Assembly: GCA_963763325.1 (NCBI GenBank)
Contig: CAVXOL010000005.1
Location: forward strand, 1 to 64,000
DNA: 64,000 nt
DNA from: JBBECJ01 sp963763325
GTDB lineage: Bacteria > Chloroflexota > Chloroflexia > Thermomicrobiales > CFX8
Reading direction: 5' to 3'
This document shows, piece by piece, positions 47,373-55,271 of the stretch. The notes beneath the pieces are model-generated. The model was not told the origin of the DNA. It did no database searches and was given only the letters and a program-made list of their open reading frames with translations. A program made the position numbers and the translations under genes. Within the stretch, counting starts at the first letter, position 1, and each line of letters begins with the position of its first letter.

Positions 47373-49481
47373 TCACCCAACGTGTATGGCAGGCCGGCGC
47401 TCACGGTTTGGCTCGGCCTTGCGCAGAATCTCATGCGTGACCGGCGCGATATCCCCCTCGCCAAACAGAATGAAGCGCGCCAGGTACTTCATCGGGTTGC
47501 CCTCGGTCCAGCCAAAGTAGACATGCGGGATGACGCCAACCCGATCGCGAGCATAGAGCGCGAAGGCGGCGATGGCGTTCGGCACCGATGCCGCCTTGGC
47601 GGCGAGGACACGATAGTCACCAATCTCCTCGCCGCGCACCTCAAGGACGGGCGCGAACTCGGACGCATCGGAGATCGTCACTTCGAGAAACAGGACGTGA
47701 CTGCCAAACGGAATCTGATGGTCCTCGCGCTGCTCGCGCAGCTTCAGCAGGTATTCGCGGGCGTCACGCTCATCCGGATGATTGGCAATGATGCGGAGGC
47801 TGCCCGCCCCTGCCGCCTCGGTCAGCAGCCGTTCGGCTGTCGAATCGAGCACAACCTCACTCACCCGCAGTTCGGTCGAGCGGAAGACACGCGAGACGAG
47901 CGAAGCGGTGACAATCGCCACGATGAAGAACGAGGCAATCCTGATCCCATCGGGCCGCTCGACGATGTTGACCCCGGTTGTGTAGACAAAGACAGCCGTG
48001 ATAATGGAAAAAGCCGCCGCGGCCCGGGGTCGCCCCTCGCGCCGCATTGCAAGCGTGACGGCAACCGCCGCCGACGACATCAGCACCAGCACGCCGGTCG
48101 CATACGCGCCACCTTGCGCGTTGACATCGGCCTGGAAATAGAGCGTCACGACGATCGCGATCAGGGTGAAGACCAGCACCAACGGACGCGTCGCGCGAGC
48201 CCAGTCGGGAGCCATCCCGTAACGCGGCAGATAGCGCGGGACGATGTTGAGCAGGCCCGCCATCGCCGATGCCCCGGCGAACCAGAGGATGCCGATCGTG
48301 CTGATGTCGTAGATGGTGCCGAAGGCGGTGCCGAGATACTCGTGCGCCAGATACGCCAGCGCCCGGCCATTGGCCTCGCCGCCCTCCTCGAACTCCTCGT
48401 GCGGGATCAGCACCGTCGTCACGAAGCTGCTGGTGATGAGATAGCCGCTCATGATCAACGCCGCCGAGCGCAGGAGCTTGCGCGTGTTGCGGATGCGCGC
48501 CTCCGGACGCTCCGGGTTGTCCCCGGCGCTGCCCCGCACCAGCGGCATGACGGCGACACCGGTCTCGAATCCCGACAGACCGAGCGCCAGCTTCGGGAAC
48601 AGGAGGAGTGAGACGGCGAACATCATGAAAATGTTGCCGTGGTCAGCGAACAGATTGTCCTTCCAGTTGGTGATGAGCTCCGGTTGCTGGATGACATGCT
48701 CGAGCGCGACGCCGATCACGATCAGGTTGAGGGCCAGGTAGACGACCACCAGTCCAACCGCGATGCCGATCGCTTCCTTGAACCCCTTGAGGAACACTCC
48801 GCACAACAGCAGCACCAGCACCAGTGTGATCCCGATCCGCTCGCCATGCAGCACGGCAGGCGTGAACGGATTCTCAATCACATGCGCCGATGCGTCGGCC
48901 GCCGAGAGCGTAATCGTGATGATGAAGTCAGTCGCCACGAAGCCAAGCAGACACAGGACGAAGAGCTTGCCCTTCCACCAGGTCAGCAAACGCTCGAGCA
49001 TCGAGATCGACCCCTCGCCATGTGGGCTGCGTTCCGCGATTCGGTTGTAGATCGGGAGCGCCCCGCCAAGCGTCAGCAGGACGAGGATCAGGGTCGCGAA
49101 CGGCGAGAGTACACCAGCGGCAATCGCCGCAATACCCGGCTGGTAACCCAGGGTCGAGAAGTAGTCGACACCGGTCAGGCACATGACCTTCCACCACGGG
49201 TGGTCATGGTGGGCGATCTCGCGCTGGTATGGTCCTTCCCGTTCCTGTGGTTGGCTCCGGAGCAGCCATGCCCGGACCGGACCGCGCCGACCCTTCGCCG
49301 GTGTCTGAAGGTAATAATGCTCGTCCTCATGGACCAGGTGATCTGGACCACGCGCCACGCGCAGCCGTCGGTCGCCCGGCTTCGTACCCGGACGAAGCGC
49401 GTACCGGGCGGAGCGCCGAAGCGTGACCTTCTCGTCTGAAGCAGGATCGCGATCATCCGGCTCGGCAGACACGTTGTTCAT
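47373..49481 (-). CDS. APC-superfamily transporter, KimA/amino-acid-permease-like
   Basis: About 702 residues, intact, with some 12 membrane helices. The N-terminal 90 residues are soluble and basic. The first helix carries LTGVDYFSTLGYQPGIAAIA, corresponding to the conserved unwound helix 1 of APC permeases; the potassium importer KimA (YdaO) and its relatives share this layout. Others: DFIITITLSAADASAHVIEN, LLLFPKLALGLSGFETGVAV, GTIYDISTIGILWFAGASAM. The C-terminal 190 residues form a soluble domain (ERLLTEAAGAGSLRIIANHP). The ATG at 49481 has no ribosome binding site of its own but overlaps the stop of a 42-residue leader. Downstream KdpD/KdpE-like genes point to potassium, while an amino acid substrate remains possible. 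Confidence 0.88.
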   Translation of the reverse strand: MNNVSAEPDDRDPASDEKVTLRRSARYALRPGTKPGDRRLRVARGPDHLVHEDEHYYLQTPAKGRRGPVRAWLLRSQPQEREGPYQREIAHHDHPWWKVMCLTGVDYFSTLGYQPGIAAIAAGVLSPFATLILVLLTLGGALPIYNRIAERSPHGEGSISMLERLLTWWKGKLFVLCLLGFVATDFIITITLSAADASAHVIENPFTPAVLHGERIGITLVLVLLLCGVFLKGFKEAIGIAVGLVVVYLALNLIVIGVALEHVIQQPELITNWKDNLFADHGNIFMMFAVSLLLFPKLALGLSGFETGVAVMPLVRGSAGDNPERPEARIRNTRKLLRSAALIMSGYLITSSFVTTVLIPHEEFEEGGEANGRALAYLAHEYLGTAFGTIYDISTIGILWFAGASAMAGLLNIVPRYLPRYGMAPDWARATRPLVLVFTLIAIVVTLYFQADVNAQGGAYATGVLVLMSSAAVAVTLAMRREGRPRAAAAFSIITAVFVYTTGVNIVERPDGIRIASFFIVAIVTASLVSRVFRSTELRVSEVVLDSTAERLLTEAAGAGSLRIIANHPDERDAREYLLKLREQREDHQIPFGSHVLFLEVTISDASEFAPVLEVRGEEIGDYRVLAAKAASVPNAIAAFALYARDRVGVIPHVYFGWTEGNPMKYLARFILFGEGDIAPVTHEILRKAEPNRERRPAIHVG

Positions 49482-49606
49482 TGATGACCGCAAGGTAACG
49501 CGGATGGCTCCGAATCTCGGCGGTATCGCTTGGGGTCGCCGAGTCGTCGTGATTCGTCATCAACAAGCACCACACTCGGTACGCCAAGGTCGCTGAATGT
49601 CGGCAT
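49478..49606 (-). CDS. 42-residue leader peptide overlapping the transporter start
   Basis: A short frame from ATG 49606, preceded by GAGAGGTGG, to TGA 49478-49480. It encodes MPTFSDLGVPSVVLVDDESR and a basic remainder ending PSALPCGHQ. Its stop overlaps the transporter start in the sequence ATGA. The transporter lacks its own ribosome binding site, so translational coupling is likely. The peptide resembles no known protein. The remaining 250 bases up to the divergent reductase gene hold only possible promoter sequence. Confidence 0.6.
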   Translation of the reverse strand: MPTFSDLGVPSVVLVDDESRRLGDPKRYRRDSEPSALPCGHQ

Positions 49607-49856
49607 CGAGACCACCTCTCATTTGTCGGCGTCCGAGTATGGGCTGGACCACATCAGGAGTGTGTCAGGATGTTCGGTATATGTATAAGGATCTTGTCAG
49701 GATCATCAGCGTGCAGGCATGCACGCCGCCGAATGGAGAGGCGCTGATGTACGACCTCAGACGATACGATCGAACTGTCGATCGCGGAGCCTGCTGAACG
49801 ACAACCTTGTGGAGACGGCGCTGAACCGTTCACGCTGCATACATTGGAGGATCACC

Positions 49857-50498
49857 ATGCGGAAACTGGTCGTACAATCGTTCCTGTCGCTGGACGGCGT
49901 CGTCCAGGCGCCCGGCGCTCCAGACGAGGACCGCGACGGCGGCTTCGAGCACGGCGGCTGGCTCGTGCCCCACTTCGACGACGACTTCCTGCGATACGTG
50001 ACCGAATCGACCCAGCGGGCCGGCGCGCTGCTGCTCGGCCGCAAGACCTACGATATCTTCGCTGCCAGTTGGCCGCTGGTAGGCGACGACGACCCGGTCG
50101 CGGCCGTCCTCAACCGCATCCCCAAACATGTCGCCTCCCGGTCGCTACAGGGCACGGCCCTTGAGTGGAACAACGCGTCGCTGCTCGCCAGCGACATCGT
50201 CGGGGAGATCACCAGACTCAAGCAACAGGACGGCGGCGAGATCCAGGTCCACGGCAGCGGCGACCTGGTCCAGACCCTCCTGAAGCACGACCTGATCGAC
50301 GAATACCGGCTGTATACGATCCCGGTCATCGTCGGCAGCGGCAAACGCCTCTTCGGTGAGGGAACCGTCCCGACCGGACTCAAGTTCGTCTCGACCGCCA
50401 CGACTGGTTCCGGCATCACCTTCTCCACCTACCAGCGACACGGCGACTTTACCGTCGGCGCATACGGCGCTGAGCTGGAGCAACATCCCGACGCCTGA
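49857..50498 (+). CDS. dihydrofolate reductase-like / RibD C-terminal family protein
   Basis: 213 residues, intact. The RibD_C/DHFR-like fold shows at MRKLVVQSFLSLDGVVQAPG, ALLLGRKTYDIFAASWPLVG, KHVASRSLQGTALEWNNASL, IQVHGSGDLVQTLLKHDLID and YRLYTIPVIVGSGKRLF. NADPH-dependent reduction is typical for relatives, but the substrate of these stand-alone YyaP/YwjB-like proteins is not known. ATG 49857 follows TTGGAGG. It is divergent from the transporter operon and convergent with the TetM-like gene, 25 bases apart. Confidence 0.9.
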   Translation: MRKLVVQSFLSLDGVVQAPGAPDEDRDGGFEHGGWLVPHFDDDFLRYVTESTQRAGALLLGRKTYDIFAASWPLVGDDDPVAAVLNRIPKHVASRSLQGTALEWNNASLLASDIVGEITRLKQQDGGEIQVHGSGDLVQTLLKHDLIDEYRLYTIPVIVGSGKRLFGEGTVPTGLKFVSTATTGSGITFSTYQRHGDFTVGAYGAELEQHPDA

Positions 50499-50523
50499 CC
50501 GTGCCTGACTGGCCGAGGGACGC

Positions 50524-52488
50524 CTACATGCGCGCCACCTCGGCCAGATACTGCGCACGTATGAGCGGGTTCGGACCGATCCTCGGCCGGACCGGCGGCT
50601 CGCCGGAGACCGGGATATAGCCGGCGAAGCTCGATACCCAGCCGCCATCACCGTGCGTCAGTCCCGGCAACTGCTGCTCGACGCCGCGCAGCTCGGCGGT
50701 CGGGATCTCGCAGATGATGCGTTGCGACGCTCCCTCCTGAAACATATTCCGAATCGTCGCCCGCGCCGTCACGAGCGCGCCACAGACCGCGCCAAACGCA
50801 ACCTCCGGGACATCCAGATCGAGCTCCTCGATCGGCTCGTATACCTCGGTTCCTGCGACCAGCATTGCCTGCATCAGCACGAACGGCGTCAGCTTGCGGA
50901 AGTCGCCAGCCGTGCTGACCGGCGACCAGAAGCCCGCGTGGGTCAGCGTGACGATGCAGTCAGTCACCTCCCAGCCAGACAGCCCCTGCCCCAGCGTCTC
51001 GTAGACCGTCTCCTCTATTGCGCGATAGAACGCCAGCGGCAGCGAGCCAAGCTCGCGGACGTAGCGGATGCCGCTGCGGTACTCGCCCGGTTCAACGCGG
51101 AAGCCGACCGTCCCGTAGAACGGGTTCCCGGGCGTGCCGATGATCTCGACGTGCTCACCAACGCCGACCGGCCGCTCGACACAGATCGTCTGGCTCGGTC
51201 CGAACCATGCGCCGACGCCGTACTCCCGCGCCAGCGTCTCAGTGATGACCTCCTTCTGGACCTCGCCATACAGCCGGACAGATATCTCGCCTTCCTCGTT
51301 GCGCTGGCGCAGCGACATCAGCGGGTCCTGCTCGGCAAGCTGCTCCAGCGCCTCGCGCAGCCGCGTGATCTGGTCGGCATCGAGCGGACGGACGACGCTC
51401 TCCAGCGCCGGAGCCGGGAAGGCCGGCGCGATCTCACCGTCGTCGCCGTCACCGATCCGATCACCAATCTGCGCCGAGCGCAAGCCGTGCAGGCTGACGA
51501 TCTCACCAGCGCCGGCACGGTCCGCCGAGATCGTCGCGCCGGCCGCGAACCGGTCGATGCCGGTGATGCGCTCCTCGATCTGCTCGATCTCGCCAAAGGC
51601 ATTGCGCCGTTGCAGCATCACACGCTGGCGGACCGTCAGACATCCATCGAAGAGCCGTACATAGACGATCTTCTCGCCCGACGGTCGCCGCAGGATCTTG
51701 AAGACCGTTCCAGTCGCGGTAGCGTCATGGCCCTCAGGCGCGACCGGCAGCCACTCCTCGACTCCGGACAGCAATTCGGGGACGCCAACGCCGGTGATGG
51801 CCGACCCGAAGTAGACCGGAACGACCGCGCAGGCGGCGACCTGCGCCTGCAATTCCTTATAGAGGAAGGCGCTACTCAATTCGCCGCCGCTTCGCTCGAA
51901 CTCCTCGATCACCCGCTCGCTCGTCTCGGCCAGCAGGTCGGCGACCGGCTCGCGCCAGGCCGCACTCTCCCGGTCCAGCGCAACGACCTCCGCCGCCCGA
52001 TCGCCAAGCCCGTTGACGCTGTTGAGTGGCACGATCCGCAGCTTCAGCTTGCGACTGATGTCCTCGAGCAACCCGTCGCCACGCGCGCCGAGGCGGTCGA
52101 CCTTGTTGACGAAGACGAGCATCGGCAACCCGGCTGCCTGGATCGCCTGCGCCAATCGCCGCGTCTGCGACTGGACACCCTCGACCGCCGAGACGACCAG
52201 CACGACGCCATCCAGCACGCGCAACGACCGCTCGACCTCGGCAACAAAGTCACCGTGGCCGGGAGTGTCGATCAGATTGACCTTGAGATCGTTGAGCTGG
52301 AACGAGACCACCGCGGACTTGATCGTGATGCCGCGCGCCCGCTCAAGCTCCAGCGTGTCGGTCTGGGTCGTGCCCTTATCGACACTCCCGATCGACCGGA
52401 TGACACCAGTCTCGAAAAGGATGCGTTCGGTTAGGCTGGTCTTACCAGCGTCTACATGCGCCAGAATCCCGATGTTGACTATCGCCAT
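50524..52488 (-). CDS. TetM-like ribosomal protection GTPase (EF-G family)
   Basis: 654 residues, intact. The G motifs are clear: G1 AHVDAGKTSL (10-19), the effector region with DTLELERARGITIKSA, G3 DTPGHGDFVAEVERSLRVLD and G4 VNKVDRLGA. Domain II and the EF-G-like C-terminal domains follow, with LTHAGFWSPVSTAGDFRKLT close to the loop that tetracycline-protection proteins push into the ribosome's decoding site. The size and all-TetM/OtrA-like order separate it from EF-G (about 700) and LepA (about 600). ATG 52488 has GAAGGTG upstream. It may protect against tetracycline-like compounds or have a housekeeping role, as many Actinobacteria and Chloroflexota carry chromosomal copies. Confidence 0.9.
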   Translation of the reverse strand: MAIVNIGILAHVDAGKTSLTERILFETGVIRSIGSVDKGTTQTDTLELERARGITIKSAVVSFQLNDLKVNLIDTPGHGDFVAEVERSLRVLDGVVLVVSAVEGVQSQTRRLAQAIQAAGLPMLVFVNKVDRLGARGDGLLEDISRKLKLRIVPLNSVNGLGDRAAEVVALDRESAAWREPVADLLAETSERVIEEFERSGGELSSAFLYKELQAQVAACAVVPVYFGSAITGVGVPELLSGVEEWLPVAPEGHDATATGTVFKILRRPSGEKIVYVRLFDGCLTVRQRVMLQRRNAFGEIEQIEERITGIDRFAAGATISADRAGAGEIVSLHGLRSAQIGDRIGDGDDGEIAPAFPAPALESVVRPLDADQITRLREALEQLAEQDPLMSLRQRNEEGEISVRLYGEVQKEVITETLAREYGVGAWFGPSQTICVERPVGVGEHVEIIGTPGNPFYGTVGFRVEPGEYRSGIRYVRELGSLPLAFYRAIEETVYETLGQGLSGWEVTDCIVTLTHAGFWSPVSTAGDFRKLTPFVLMQAMLVAGTEVYEPIEELDLDVPEVAFGAVCGALVTARATIRNMFQEGASQRIICEIPTAELRGVEQQLPGLTHGDGGWVSSFAGYIPVSGEPPVRPRIGPNPLIRAQYLAEVARM

Positions 52489-52689
52489 GCACGACACCTT
52501 CGTTGAAGAAGCTTCCGACAATGAGGTTCTTCAACGTTTGCCGCATGGGATTCTCCTTCGCCAGATCAGGATTTCCGGATCACGCCACGATCCGTGAGGT
52601 GCCGCGCATCCTAGCAGATTCGTGCGCTGCCACGCAAGACGCGTGACGCGTGACGCCTTCAATCAGTCGAACGGTTTCCAGGGGCAAAT

Positions 52690-52870
52690 CTGTGCCACTG
52701 GCGGTAAAGGGGTAAAGGCGGTAAAGGCGTTCATGGTTGGTGGATGAGCAGGTTTGAGTGACTTCAAAGAGGGTCAAGTGGCTCAAGTGGATCAAGCTCA
52801 TTGTATGAGCCAGTTGCATGACCCAGTTGCGGTTCATGTGGCTCAAGGTGCTCAAGGTGATTGTGTGAGC
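52690..52870. repeat. degenerate simple-sequence tract
   Basis: It has two kinds of imperfect tandem units of 7-12 bases: GGTAAAGG(C) three to four times near 52705-52725, then GTGGCTCAAG / GTGGATCAAG / GGTGCTCAAGGTG units between 52775 and 52865. Translation in any frame gives low-complexity peptide. No coding or CRISPR character. Confidence 0.7.
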
Positions 52871-52892
52871 GGGTTGGACGGTGGGAGACCCG

Positions 52893-52990
52893 CCAGGAAG
52901 CAGGGGCCGGTCTTGTGCCGGGCCCTGCTCCGGTCGAGCCGCGTGGGTGACGGGAACAGGGCCGGCACGAGACCGGCCTCTGCTTCCTGG
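52893..52990. repeat. 98-bp imperfect inverted repeat
   Basis: The left arm 52893-52927 (CCAGGAAGCAGGGGCCGGTC...) is complementary to the right arm 52957-52990 (...GACCGGCCTCTGCTTCCTGG) with about three mismatches or bulges over 34 bases; the spacer is 29 bases. It lies between the iminopeptidase stop and the TetM-like start, both minus strand. It could be a terminator, an RNA structure or a small REP/MITE-like element. Confidence 0.75.
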
Positions 52991-53018
52991 AGACGCGCGA
53001 CATGCGGTCGTCCCCGTA

Positions 53019-53989
53019 TCAGGAGGATGGTGCCGCCGCGAGCTCGTTCAGCGCGTCGACGACCAGTCCTGGCAGATCCGCGCCACCGTGGCCGGCATCG
53101 TCCATGATCGACCAGCCGGCGTCGTCGTCCAGCGCTTGGCCAGCAGCCAGGGTGTTTCGAGCGGGCCGCTGACATCGTAGCGGCCGTGGATCATGATGCC
53201 GGGGATACCGTCGAGGATCGCCGCGTCACGCAGTAGCTGGTCATCGTCGAGGAAGGCGTGGTGACTCCAGTAGTGTGTCACGAGTCGCGCGAAGCGCAGG
53301 CGGAACGCCGGGTCCTCGTAGCGCGGGTTCGGCTCGAAGTCCGGCGCCAGCGAGACGTGCGCGTCCTCCCAGAGGCACCACTCCAGTGCCGCGTGCTCGT
53401 GGACAGCCGGGTCCGGATCGGCCAGCATCGTCGCGTAGGCGTCAACCAGCCGCATCTGCCGCAGGTGGGCCGGCACGGCCTCCGCCAACCGCTCCCACTC
53501 GCGCGGGAAGATTCGCCCGACGCCCCCAGCCTCGGTGATCCACTCGACCTCGCGGCGCGATGTCGTCGTCACGAGCCCAAGCACCAGCCCGTTGACCCGC
53601 TCGCGGTGCGCGTGCGCGTAGGCTTGCGCCAGCGTTGCACCCCACGACAGCCCGAGGATCGTCCAGCTCTCGACGCCAAACATCGCCCGCATCGCCTCGA
53701 TATCGGCGATCAGGTGCTGGGTCGTGTTGGTGCTCAGGTCGGCGTCCGGCTCACTGGCCAGCGGCCGGCTCTTGCCCGACCCACGCTGGTCGAACAGGAC
53801 GGCGTTGTAGATGTCCGGGTCGAAGAATCGGCGCTGACCCGCAGAGAAGCCGGAACCAGGGCCACCGTGCAGATACAGCGCCGGCTTGCCGTTCGGGTTT
53901 CCGCAGCACTCCCAGTAGACCTGGTGCCCGTCGCCCGTATCGAGCATCCCACTGTCGTACGGCTCAATCGCCGGGAATCTGCGCTCCAT
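53019..53989 (-). CDS. pip: proline iminopeptidase, frame break near the C-terminus
   Basis: An alpha/beta hydrolase that removes N-terminal proline. Oxyanion motif HGGPGSG, FFDPDIYNAVLFDQRGSGKS and the nucleophile elbow GLSWGATLAQAYA are typical of peptidase family S33. The catalytic Asp lies in GIMIHGRYDVSGP. In the unbroken frame the end runs RWTTTPAGRSWTMP, but the next frame from about 53130 reads AGWSIMDDAGHGGADL, restoring the catalytic His, and stops at 53019. A single base change thus separates the triad members. ATG 53989 follows GAGAGGG. Length about 320, as usual. Confidence 0.88.
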
Positions 53990-54152
53990 CGATCACCCTC
54001 TCGCCTCCAGCCGGATTAGAGGCGAGACTATACATGACACAGGCATGAGCACGTCCCGCTACGCCCAACGCTGAGGTATGGCTGACGGTCACGCCGAACT
54101 GACGCATCGTCTCAGCCTGTCGACCACGAGCACGCCCACACGTCACGCAGGG

Positions 54153-55031
54153 TTACTCCACTGGGCGCGAAGCCGCAGCAATCACGATTGCGGTCGGAAT
54201 CGTCACCTGAGTGCCATCGTCACACTGACTGAATCCGGCAATCACCTCGGCAACCGCAGCCGCCCGCTCGGCTGGCGGCAGGCCATCGAACACGGGGCGG
54301 AACGGGACGGCGATATCGTAGAAGTGTTGCCAGAGTTCCGCCGCAGGACCCGGCCACCGCGACATGATGATGCGAGCCTCTTCCGAGACCCCTGCAAATC
54401 CCGCCGACTCAAGTTCAGTCGCCAGGCTGCCTGGTTGGGCAAAGCGCATTGGTTGAGGGGTGCCTGGAGGCGGCGGTGAGACATCCACACGAGTCAGGAA
54501 CGGGGTCAACATCGTAGCGGCGTACGGACTCTGCTCGAGTGGCCCCCACGCGCTGAATGCCACGCGTCCACCAGGTTTGAGGACGCGACGGACCTCTGCG
54601 AGTGCGCGCTGGATATCGACAAAGTACATCGAGCCGATGCGCGACAGCACGACGTCGAACTGGGCATCGGAGAACGGCAAATCTTCGGCATCAGCGACCT
54701 GGAACGTGAGATTGGTCAACCCTGCCGCATGGGCGTTGGCCTCAGCCGTCGCGAGCATACCGGGACTCAGGTCCGTCGCGGTCACCAGTCCGTCCGGCCC
54801 AACCGCGGTGGCAACCGCCAGCGCAGGATCACCCGTACCACTGGCGAGATCGAGGACGCGCATACCGGGCGAAAGTTGCGCGGCATCGAGCAATGCTGTG
54901 GTCATTTCCTCAAGTTGGTGCACGATCTTGGGATGCCAGTGCCGCCACGCCTGAACCGTCTGCTCATCAGTCCACTCCTCCTGCACTGCTCGCTTGAACT
55001 GCTCGACTGTCGCATCGTATGTTGTGCTCAT
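54153..55031 (-). CDS. class I SAM-dependent methyltransferase (UbiE-like)
   Basis: 292 residues, intact. Motif I MRVLDLASGTGDPALAVA, motif II VTATDLSPGMLATAEANA, then DAEDLPFSDAQFDVVLSRIG, SMYFVDIQRALAEVRRVLKP, GGRVAFSAWGP. The C-terminal part (ELWQHFYDIAVPFRPVFDGL) probably forms the substrate lid. It is a paralogue of the frameshifted gene at 32664-33525. The ATG 55031 has GAGAGGAC upstream and overlaps the stop of the small frame 55028-55234. Substrate unknown. Confidence 0.9.
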   Translation of the reverse strand: MSTTYDATVEQFKRAVQEEWTDEQTVQAWRHWHPKIVHQLEEMTTALLDAAQLSPGMRVLDLASGTGDPALAVATAVGPDGLVTATDLSPGMLATAEANAHAAGLTNLTFQVADAEDLPFSDAQFDVVLSRIGSMYFVDIQRALAEVRRVLKPGGRVAFSAWGPLEQSPYAATMLTPFLTRVDVSPPPPGTPQPMRFAQPGSLATELESAGFAGVSEEARIIMSRWPGPAAELWQHFYDIAVPFRPVFDGLPPAERAAAVAEVIAGFSQCDDGTQVTIPTAIVIAAASRPVE

Positions 55032-55234
55032 CGAATGTCCTCTCGTTGTTCATACCAATCTGCGGCCTTGATGAAGTCGACAGAGGTACCCTGTCGCTTG
55101 TAGAAGTCCGACTGTAGAAGCGGGTCGTGATGTCGTGCCACCTGTCCATCAGCGACCAGCGTCACGAGCGCGTGCGGGTGCCTTACAGGGGACCATCCTG
55201 TTCGTCGTTCGTTGGTACCCAGTTGGTCAGGCAC
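55028..55234 (-). CDS. small 68-residue protein coupled to the methyltransferase
   Basis: A GTG-started frame whose stop TGA overlaps the methyltransferase ATG (ATGA). The sequence (HALVTLVADGQVARHHDPLL, QSDFYKRQGTSVDFIKAADW, YEQREDIR) looks coding rather than random. No family is recognised. It may be a C-terminal remnant of a longer gene, since no good ribosome binding site precedes the GTG. Confidence 0.4.
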   Translation of the reverse strand: MPDQLGTNERRTGWSPVRHPHALVTLVADGQVARHHDPLLQSDFYKRQGTSVDFIKAADWYEQREDIR

Positions 55235-55271
55235 GCGGCGCGGTCAGGTCATGCGGCGCTACGTGCCTGTC

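Noticed and set aside
46944..48611. 555-codon open frame on the plus strand
   Set aside because: It lies opposite the intact APC transporter and the small protein, is rich in Arg/His/Asp as antisense frames of GC-rich genes are, and has no domain or ribosome binding site.
49482..49700. Possible c-di-AMP (ydaO) riboswitch before the transporter
   Set aside because: Searched for because KimA-like genes often have one; I could not recognise its conserved segments, and a short coding frame fills much of the leader.
50653..52434. 593-codon open frame on the plus strand
   Set aside because: Antisense shadow of the TetM-like gene; composition is Arg/Asp/Leu-rich without any recognisable motif.
52690..52870. 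Possible CRISPR array
   Set aside because: The units are 7-12 bases, imperfect and without spacers of constant length; no cas genes nearby.
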